NCBI GenBank assembly: GCA_037042915.1
Contig: CM073194.1
Coordinates: 4,402,001 to 4,466,000 of the forward strand
Direction of reading: 5' to 3'
DNA length: 64,000 bases
Source of the DNA: Auricularia sp. M13
Lineage: Eukaryota > Basidiomycota > Agaricomycetes > Auriculariales > Auriculariaceae
A program made the translations under genes and the position numbers. Shown one piece after another: positions 55,991 through 64,000 of the stretch. The notes under the pieces are model-generated. The model saw only the letters and a program-made list of their open reading frames with translations, searched no databases and had not been told where the DNA came from. The first letter of the stretch is position 1. Every line of letters starts with the position of its first letter.

Positions 55991-56952
55991 CTAGGATGCG
56001 ATGCCCGAGTCCGGAAGCCGCTCGATAGCATACTTGCGTTTTACGATGTACATGAGCGGCACGCCGGGCACCTTGCGCACTCGCCGCCGGAGCTCGCGGT
56101 CGCACGTCGCGACGATGTAGCAGCGGTGAGCCGTGATGCGCTGGATGAGGCAGTCGTCGGCATACGTGCCTGGGTGCGAGCAGGGCAGGCGTTCGAAGCG
56201 CGGGTCTCGTGCGACTCTGTACGGCAATTTAGCATGCAGATTCAGGTTGATAGAATGCAGATACAGGGTCAGTAGGATGGGGAGAGGGAGAAGTGATTTG
56301 AATAGAGTGCCGCGAAGACGAGCGGGATGGTAGGGTAGATTATGTGCGGGGCGAAAGTTCGAGGACTCACCGCAACGCTATGCGAAATCTAGGTCCCAGC
56401 TTTTCCAGTTCGGCCATCACGCAGTCGGTAACGCATGGTATGCCTAGACGCTCGACAGTCAGCCTGTGCAGAGCGCAAATAGTACGGATTCCACACGAAC
56501 ATTTTGCGTACAAGCAGTCCATCATGCCGCTGACAAGCTCAATCTTGTTCTGCAGCGAGAAATTGATAAAGTTGGTATCAATGAGCACGCGGTACGGCGG
56601 GGCGAGCGCTTCATTGTGCTGAAGGAACAGCGACGAGGCCACTTGAGGTCTGAGAAACTGCTGTGAGCATCCGCTTTATAGCAGGATAAATAACCAACTC
56701 ACACTCGACGAACAGCCTGGGCCTTTTTCTCCTCCTCCTTCGCCTTTTGCTTTATCTTGTTCTCCTTTCTGGCCAGTGTCAGCATTCAGCCTTGCGAGCC
56801 AGCCAGGAGGAACAACGAGCGTACAATCTAGCATCGTTCGGGTTCAGCAGCCGCTTGACTTGGGCAAACTTGCGAGTTTTCTTAACGCGTCCCTGAGGGG
56901 TAAGCAGTGCTCAGCTACGTGCAGCGGTTCTGCGAGAAGGTAAACGTACCAT
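55991..56952 (-). CDS. FCF1: rRNA-processing protein FCF1 (PIN domain), 194 aa
   Basis: Six exons: 56952-56950, 56892-56825, 56768-56703, 56649-56501, 56443-56371, 56216-55991, summing to 585 nt. The first exon is the ATG alone. The protein reads [23 protein letters not shown], then [20 protein letters not shown] (PIN Asp), [33 protein letters not shown]... with [20 protein letters not shown] and [20 protein letters not shown]. These are FCF1/UTP24 signatures. The enzyme acts in the small-subunit processome and cuts pre-rRNA at sites around 18S. The acidic PIN residues (D in IDTNF, E in MAELE, DD in YADDC, D in TCDRE) are all present. The last residues usual in orthologues (GGAPR-type tail) are absent. 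Confidence 0.95.
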
Positions 56953-57150
56953 TGCGACTCCGAGTGGCGGGTGGCAGGAACTTGCAAAGAATCGGCAACC
57001 TGCGGACCTTTCCTTCGCACTTGAACGCCCTGCCAGTCATCCAGGAAAACCTCAGGCTGCCAGCTCAAACCCAATCTCAGGGTGTCTGAATACGATGCTG
57101 CTTTTTGGGAAATTGTCGCGGAAAAGATACCATTGCTCAGCCTCCGTCAG

Positions 57151-57969
57151 ATGGCCCCCGATACGCTGCATCCTGGGACGCAAGGCCCTTCGAACACTCC
57201 TATGTCTTTGAACCCAGTTAAATTCCAGGCATTATCGTCAGCGTCAGTCTCCTTTTCTCCAAACTCCTCTGTGACCGACTGTAGCTGTCTTCCGAAGCGA
57301 TTTCGTGTGTCAGATTGGCGCCGTCGTCTGGCACGCCAAGTCGCGCAAGTTTCTAGTTTACTTGCGGAAGGAAGGCCGCGATAGCCTTCCCATACGGTCT
57401 GCAAATGGCGACCTCTCATCGTTACTGTTCGATCCTCTAGCCTTCGTAACTCGCGAGGTACAGTACATACCGTACGCTCCTGCGTCTCGGCTTGAGGTTA
57501 TTTACTCATTATCATTTGCCCTTAGACAGGTTACAATATCGAGCGCCTGCCGCTCTGCAAGTACGACCGTCGCTTCCGCTCTCCAGAGTCGGGCAAGTTC
57601 CAACCGATAGCCGTGTTGTCGGAGCCGCGCGAGGTCTCCACCGACCCATTCATAGTGACGACCAAGATGCTCTGGACACCCGACACCCAGCCCGGGCAGC
57701 ATGCGCAGTCGTCTTCAACTTGGAACCAGCTGCGGCAATTCGTCACATTCTGGTTCGCCGGCGTTATCGTGGATGAAAATCCTCCTGCAATTGCGCCTCG
57801 TAAACCCGATCCTTCCACCGTCGCGACTCATACCTGCCACCTTATTCACGCCGACGATGCGTTTAGGGAATTTCGGGACCAGAAGATAGATGGTGAGGTG
57901 GACTATGAGGTTTTGGGAACCTTTTTCGATCTCTGGTATGACACGTATCCCCGGGACCGAGCTGTTTGA
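57151..57969 (+). CDS. Nudix-like gene 5, 229 aa
   Basis: Exons 57151-57236, 57298-57457 and 57526-57969 sum to 690 nt. Reads DFVCQIGAVVWHAKSRKFLV, YLRKEGRDSLPIRSANGDLS, DPLAFVTRE-TGYNIERLPLCK, DPFIVTTKMLWTPDTQPGQH, LRQFVTFWFAGVIVDENPPA and HADDAFREFRDQKIDGEVDY. It is the nearest relative of the broken gene 1: both share CxIGAV, DPLAF, TGY(N/T)I and the ADDAFRE C-terminus. The box shows A-F-V-T-R-E instead of R-E-x-x-E-E. The FCF1 start codon lies about 200 bp upstream on the other strand, so a promoter is shared. Confidence 0.78.
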
Positions 57970-58461
57970 TGTCGAATTGGTCGTCTCTCACTGCGAGATG
58001 CCACGCGCGATGTCTCCTCAGCTCTACGCCATGTCCTAGTTGACAACTCGTCCCAAAGTCTCTCGCCACCAGTTTCAACGTATATCACGACCATCCGTCT
58101 CTCAATGAGCAATGACATGGGATTCAACGGATAGGCGTCGGACACTGCTCGCACTAAAACATCTCCACCTCCGTCGATTATGGGCACACAAGCCGGATCG
58201 AATTCTCGCCTGGCGAGGTCCTCGGGAAGCAGGTGTCTCCCAGAGCAACTTGCCGGAGCGCAAGTGGCGTGGATGTTAATGCAGTAGGAATACCTCCTAA
58301 ACCCCGTCGATTCAGTCAAAAGGATGAGTTTGGAAGTTGGAACATGCACGCTGTGTTTACAGCTGTTCCCATACCGGATGGCGCCGGCCGGAACTACTAC
58401 TACTCCGCCGGCCGACGACGGGAACACGATTTTCTCGACAACCGCTTCAGCTTTAGATGCG
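57970..58461. other. Intergenic with a minus-strand open frame of unclear status
   Basis: A 174-codon minus frame (58427-57903; includes GGDVLVRAVSDAYPLNPMSL and ERRMVVIYVETGGERLWDEL) overlaps the 3' end of Nudix-like gene 5. It ends abruptly next to the hAT target site, so it may be the rest of a gene cut by the hAT insertion, or chance. Confidence 0.3.
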
Positions 58462-58469
58462 CGGTAGGC

Positions 58470-61400
58470 TAGGGTGCTGTTAAAAACTCGCCGTGAGTTT
58501 TTAACACGTTAATAACAAATGTGTTATTAACAAAGTGTTATTAACAGTGTTATTAACAAAATACTACCTGATGACTAAAGGAGTGTTGGAGGGCATTGGT
58601 TGTTTCCAGAAGCATTGAATGCACATTGTAATTGTACCTAAACAACAAATTTGAAGTCTTCCTTCTTGAGCAACGACGCAAAAGCCTTTTTGGCGGCACT
58701 GGACACCTTGGCCGGTGCCACAGACACACGGACGGGGTGATCGACCTCCAGCTGTGCATCGCTAAGAAGGTCACGCAAGAAACTGGAATCCAGTGTGACC
58801 TTATCCGCCACTGTAAACCCCAAAAAGGCGCTTGGATCAGTCGGCGGGGCGTCGTGCGACTCAACCTCGTCGAAGACATCTGCCCCGTCTATCGTGGCTG
58901 CTTCTCCGTTAGGCTCGAGGTTACTGGATGTGGTACCGGCTGTCGGGTTTTGAGAACGAGCTGCATTGGAATAGCGCAGAACGTCTGCTGATGTGGAGAG
59001 AACCTCTGCGCGGATGTGAGCTGCCAAGTCTCGGAACTTGATGACGGAAGGAGGATCGGCGGCGGTCTGGTCACAGTGAGTCGTAATTATGTGAGAGCAT
59101 AAGTCTTTGCGCACCTTCTGTGCATTGCGCTGGCGATCGTAGTGCTGCTTGACCTGCACCTCGGAGACCAGAGAAGAGATCTTCATCTGGGAGCGACCAC
59201 CGCTCTGAGCTTTCGTCATTGCCGACATGGTCCGTTCCTCAGGCATTGAATTCGGAAGAATTGAGAGCAGTTTGCGTGCTAGAAACTGACATAGGGATGA
59301 GTTTTCAAGCGGTGCAGAATGTTCTGAACACACCGAAACGATGTCCGCATCAAGGCTCTGGGCAAGTTGGTCCCAGTAATGTCGCCAGCCGCGCGAGCTA
59401 TCTCTGTTAAAGGGAGACTCCTGGCGTGCATACGCTCGAAATTGCGACTTGAACGTGTCGAATAGAGTCTTCGGGCTGTCGTACGATTGGAAAACGGTTG
59501 CCTCACCCGCCACGGCGTGTTTGTAGAGGTAATCCGAGAGAAACTCGCCGATCTCCTTGTAGTAAGGTATTGAGTCAGCGAGATCGCCATCTGGTCCACT
59601 GGTAGCGGCCCCGTCCTCGGTGCTCTTTCGCCAGAATGTGCATCGGACGTACACTACATCGAAACAAACATGAGCCATGGGCACCATAAAACAAAGATGA
59701 CGCACTCGGATCTAGGAACAAAGCAGCCTTGTACACTGCATTGGATGGGCCTTCGCACATGGCGGTGTAGCGGCTGTTGACGATGGACGTTATCGCTTCG
59801 AGAACATCGGTGGGTAACTCGAGCACCGTGGCATTGTCGACAAACAGGTCCTGCAGCGTGGCAATGACGGAAAGCCAGAATAAAAATACATGGCCCGGGT
59901 GGATATGCGACGACTCGAGGCATTTGAGTGCCTTCCCAAGTGGAGTGAGAACGGCGACAAGCTGGCGGACAATGGTGTCGTAGTTGTTGAACTGTGTGCG
60001 GCCTCGTAGAAAACTGAATGTCTCCCGCTCCTAGACGCAAAATCAAAATAATATCGTACAGTGTTGCTCTCACACACCTTCTTTGTAACAAAGAGAACTT
60101 CGGAGTCGACGAGAGTCTTGATCGAAGGCAGATTGCGGACAATCGAGTGGCAGGCGCGGTTGATAGAGGCAAAGCATGTCTTCCCAATCCCTTCCAAGTG
60201 TCGTGTTACACCATCAGCCTGCGCTTGACTTTTCATACGAGTTGTAGCAAAGGAGGACATCTTGAAAAAGCGCAGGAGAACTCGTGAATTTGCTATCATC
60301 TTATTGTATGATCAGCAGTAGCAACAGAATCGCATGAAAGTGACCTCGAGCGCACCTTGGCAAAGTATACAAGCGCTCCAATGTCCTTCATCGTAAGATT
60401 CAGATGATGAGCCGCGTCCGCCAGTGGAATAAGCGTTGGTACAGCTTCAGCCAGCTTTTCACGAGCTGCCTTTGTGACGCTGGTGCTGTCCGACACGGCG
60501 CAGATGAATTTCGAGAGACCGATCTTCTTCATCACCTTCAGATTGACCTCAACAACGTACTCCGTAGTATGCGAAAGCCCCGAGGATTCGTCCCCGGCCA
60601 TGAGATACGAGTGGCGTGTATCGGGTGCGGTGACATGAACGGTGTAGACGGATTGCACGAGCTTGCTCGTCCCTCCGTCGTACGAGATTGTGAGGTTATC
60701 CATGGTGTGGAGGAGCTCAGTCGCAAGCTTGGTCACACGGGCGGCCTCCATTGGCATCAGGGTCTCCGCCAGGTGTGTGCTTGAGAAGACATCGAGACGT
60801 GGATTCGCCGCATGGATAAGATCTTCCCACTCATCGTAATCGAGCGCACGAGCTGCGAGACTCCCGCGGGCCCAGAATTTCAGAACAGCAAAGTCTAGCC
60901 GCTTCTGCTGCGCGGCGAGCCCTCCATTACGTGCCAAGTCAACAATTGTCGTCTGCGTTAACTTGCCAGACGTTCCGGGACGCGATGCGGAGCTTGAAGC
61001 CGGACCGACACCCTTGCCTTCGGCGGACTGGGCAGAGTCCAATTTTTCGATTTCTGCTCCAAGTGCAGTGCTCGCCATTTCGTCCATAGCGTCCTTTCTG
61101 AGCGCGTCGGAGATATACTGGCACTCCGAGATGTGGTGTGGCAGAACACGCGTCTTTTGCCGACTCGTAAACGACTGCGGACAATCGCCCTGCGAGCAGC
61201 GGTACCACGTCTTCCCAGGCTTCGACCGCGAGTCGCACGGGATCGTCAAGGTGCGCACTATCTCGATGAATTTGCGCCCGGTGTTGCTGACTTCCTGCTC
61301 CTCGACGTCGGTCAGGTCATCCGGGTCCCATCGCCACTGCAGTAAATCGGTATGTTGCCCTCGGTTCAAACTAGTCACCTCGAGACTCACAGTTTTGGCC

Positions 61401-62819
61401 TTCCTTTTGTCACTCCGTGCAGCTTTCACCGCCTTTTTGCTTGGGACCGGCCTCTCGTTCTCGCTTGATGCTCCATCGGAGCAGTCAACGTCCATCGGCT
61501 CGTCGTCTTCGCCTGCCGGTGCCGCCTTTCCATCCTGGGATGTCAGACACGGTCAGTAAAGGATACATGCATCTCATTGGGCCCTGCTAACCTTTGGTGT
61601 TCGTGCAGGAGCGGCCTTCGGAGCGAGTGGCGCACGTTGGAAGACTGGCGCCAGCGTTGGCGCCTGCCCGATGGCAGTGGTCTGTTTCACCGCCGGATTG
61701 GGATCCATATGGGTACGTTCAGCCTCGTCCACCATGTCTGTGTCGCTTAGAACAATGGCTCAAGAGGTTCCAGCCCGGCCGCTCGGTCGGCGGATGAACG
61801 CGCCGTCGTCGTCGGAATCTGGCACGTTGATGGGCTCTGGCACGGCGCTGGAAGCAGCGGCTGGTGCCATTGGGGCTACAGGTGCGTTATGCTGCTTTGC
61901 TCTCTTTGGTGCGGCGCCAAGCTGAACAGACGAAGCTGCAGGCCGTTTCAAAGCGGTCGCAGGCTTCTGGATCTTCTTCGTCGACACCGACATGCCGGGG
62001 ACGCCGTTTCCAGCTTCGTCACTCGCGCCCAGTAATACAGGATCCCCAGCGCTGCCGTCAGGACGCTGGCGAGGCTTTGACTTGCGCTTCAGAGCCGGGA
62101 CCTGCAATTGTTAGCACGGCACTCGCAACCAACTGCTTCAGTCAACACACCTCGACGTTGTACTGTGCATATGCCGCAAGCGCAGACCTGATTAGATGGT
62201 CCACCCACCGCCGCAGCTTGCTCGTAGCATGGTCCTGTTCGTTGCTGATGTACTTGCGTAGCACCTCGACGACGGCATCCAAACCCTCGCTTCGTTCGAC
62301 GAACATAGCAATAGGACCCGAGTCCAGGTCACCGAAGAAGATCGAGAGGTGTTTATCAACAGCCCCCTGTGCTGACCCTGTCGATTCAATGTCCCATTCG
62401 GCCACTACAAAACGGTGGAACTTGTAGACACGTGTGTCAGTTGGAATAGCCTTTGGTAGATTTTGTAGAAGAAGCAGCAGATAATCGAGCTTCGCTTCTG
62501 TATCAGGCTCGGGCTGGCTCTTGTCACTGCTGAGCTCAGCGGCCATTGCACGGTCCGCAAGTCTGCGATAGCCAGCAGGATCTACCGTGGAGTCGAGACG
62601 AAGCAGCGGCAGCACTGCCGCTGATGACTCCGGTTGTTCTTGACTACTAATGATCAAGATTAGAGTTCAAAAGTTACGTGCTCAACGCGACACAGACCGG
62701 CTCTCCCAGAGAGCGATTTCTGTTTTTAACACGGCCCTCCCGGACCCGGCGTTAATAACATGTTATTAACACTTTGTTAATAACATTGTTATTAACAAAC
62801 ACTTTTCAACAGCACCCTA
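58470..62819 (-). mobile_element. hAT transposon, 4.35 kb, with transposase gene
   Basis: The ends read TAGGGTGCTGTTAAAAACTC on the left and TAGGGTGCTGTTGAAAAGTG on the right complement. Both are flanked by the perfect 8-bp duplication CGGTAGGC (58462-58469 and 62820-62827), as expected for hAT. Subterminal clusters of GTTAATAAC/GTTATTAAC occur at both ends (58505-58560 and 62750-62800), likely transposase-binding sites. One minus-strand multi-exon transposase gene fills the element. It looks whole and recent. Confidence 0.92.
58638..62657 (-). CDS. hAT transposase, multi-exon
   Basis: The gene runs from about 62600 to the stop at 58638 in several exons. The main parts are 62657-62151, 62107-61760, about 61690-60296, 60287-60080, 60050-59725 and 59705-58638. 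The middle carries a BED-like zinc finger (TWYRCSQGDCPQSFTSRQKT ... LPHHISEC). The DDE core reads DNLTISYDGGTSKLVQSVYT (first Asp), KFICAVSDSTSVTKAAREKL (second Asp) and LADAAHHLNLTMKDIG, where the usual Cys of the C-x-x-H motif is Ala. The C-terminal dimerisation region reads WRHYWDQLAQSLDADIV, LARKLLSILPNSMPEERTMS. The first exon has no clear ATG at its frame start; MAAELSSDK is a candidate. The join near 61760-61720 could not be settled. Confidence 0.82.
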
Positions 62820-62827
62820 CGGTAGGC

Positions 62828-64000
62828 TCGTGACCAGCCGCTTTAGAACTCCGCTGCGCTGCGATGTAAAGCGGCTGGGAACAACGGACGTCACAAACAT
62901 ATGTCACACTTTTTGATACTGAGCGTGACACGGGACTTAGCCAAATCGCGCGCCCGCACCTCATGCCACTACCGTCACAAACTTATTTTTTCGTCATAAT
63001 CCAAAAGTTACCATTTATCACTCCTGAATCGATTTATATAGGGTAATATTTATAAGTTTTGGAAGTATAAAATAGCAACTGGGCACCAAGGAAGTCCAGG
63101 AATGACCCTCATTCGGTAGGGATGGGTCGTAAAGTGATTATCCTATACTTTGGGGAGTCCAGAACGCTCACGGCCGTGCGCTATAGTGGTAGCGGTGCCA
63201 GGCAGGGAGCAGAGCAGACCCAGGCCAATTCACAGCGATAGAGCAATCACCTTGCTCAAATTATTGCACCATATGGCATATTAGTACCCAGAACTAGGAT
63301 ATATTGACTCAAATGGACGGGACAGAACACAAGGATGTTGGGTGCTCGGGGGGAAGAGGCGAAATCTGGCTAAGTCCCGCGTCACGTCAGTATCAGCGCC
63401 ATCACTCGGTTATGATGCTGTCCAATGTTCCCAGACGCTTCGCATCGGCCCGTCCCAATTTCAAAGTCCGATGCGTCGCGTCTGGTTACGAGACTAGATG
63501 CGCGGCCACCTGTGTCTTGACCGTGAGATAGAGGGCTTCTGCAAGGTGTGATTAGCTTAGCGGAATTCAGATGTCCAAAATTTGACTTTTCTGGCCCTCA
63601 GGAGGGTTTCTAGAGTCTACTGGTCTGTTCACACCGTGCAAGTAGTTAGAATTGGCCCCTTGCAGGAGGACAGGTATCCCTGCATCGCCCTGTGTGTTTG
63701 TATCGGCGCCTGCACATGTGCTTTGGCTGCTGCTGCCGTTCCCGACCGCCAGAAATGCTGTTTTTTAAAACGTCGAATTTCGATCATATAAGTACATGTT
63801 GCAGAAGCACTACATCCCCCCGTTAAGATGCAGTTCACCGCGCATCAATAGCTGCAGCGGATGGCGAGAAATAAGTGTTCCCGTCGCGGCTGGCCGAGTA
63901 CACCGGGGGCAGAGGCCGTAATAGCATACCGTATGCTATTACCTTGATAGCATACGCAAAACATACGGCTCTTTGTGCCACGCTCGGAAAACAAAATCTT
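62828..64000. other. Right-edge region, no gene seen
   Basis: Partly AT-rich (62980-63080). Short frames show no coding character. A perfect palindrome lies at 63919-63941. The sequence may belong to a feature that continues outside the window. Confidence 0.4.
63919..63941. repeat. Perfect 11-bp palindrome with one-base centre
   Basis: TAATAGCATAC, C, GTATGCTATTA. A partial copy (GATAGCATACGC) follows at 63947. It may be a terminal or internal inverted repeat of an element cut by the window edge. Confidence 0.8.

Noticed and set aside
44827-58470. The MITE at 44827 as a deletion derivative of the hAT element at 58470
   Set aside because: The termini differ (TAAAGCTCCAAC versus TAGGGTGCTGTT), so this hAT element is not its obvious source.
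31554-62819. One giant composite element spanning the CACTA and hAT copies
   Set aside because: Each element has its own termini and its own target duplication, and conserved housekeeping genes lie between them.
1-64000. LTR retroelements, virus-like elements, tRNA genes, rRNA and CRISPR arrays
   Set aside because: No long terminal repeats, reverse-transcriptase or capsid-type sequence, tRNA-like structure or regular spaced repeats were recognised by eye.

Overview
The window is nuclear DNA of a filamentous basidiomycete, most likely an Agaricomycete. The evidence is GC-rich coding sequence, many GT-AG introns of about 45-80 nt (some so short that they stay in frame), close-packed genes on both strands, and recognisable fungal genes (RPS3, MsrA, ATG11, an MCM1-type MADS factor, FCF1, an AIM9-like kinase). 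All exon structures here were read by eye from splice signals and frame. For most genes the exon lengths sum to a multiple of three, which is an internal check.

Layout. Positions 1-7.3 kb hold metabolic and housekeeping genes: the N-terminal part of a secreted cupredoxin, a HAD dehalogenase-like enzyme, a berberine-bridge-type FAD oxidoreductase, RPS3 and MsrA. Positions 8.3-19.3 kb are bracketed by an inverted pair of nearly identical copies of an unknown 258/259-aa gene; a decayed third copy, a frame-disrupted F-box gene and a long unknown gene lie between them. Positions 19.5-31.2 kb hold ATG11, the MADS gene and a long low-complexity gene, all on the minus strand.

From 31.5 kb the window becomes mobile-element rich. 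A complete-looking 9.0-kb CACTA-like transposon (31554-40589) has CACTG termini, a TAT target duplication and a 13-exon, about 1297-aa transposase. It is followed by a second transposase-like gene (930 aa, 41.3-44.1 kb).

Positions 44.2-58 kb contain a dispersed family of five related genes with one shared three-exon structure. They look like Nudix-fold proteins whose Nudix box has lost most metal-binding glutamates. One is broken by a 550-bp hAT-type MITE with a perfect 8-bp target duplication. Conserved genes lie between them: SDHAF2, an ALY/REF export adaptor, NDUFS5, an AIM9-like gene and FCF1. A 160-bp Tc1/mariner-type MITE sits between two family members, and a 4.35-kb hAT transposon (58470-62819, target duplication CGGTAGGC) closes the cluster. 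The last 1.2 kb shows no gene.

The most unusual content is the local expansion of degenerate Nudix-like genes in a transposon-rich block, next to the well-delimited CACTA element with its accessory genes. No LTR element, virus-like element, tRNA, rRNA or CRISPR array was recognised.
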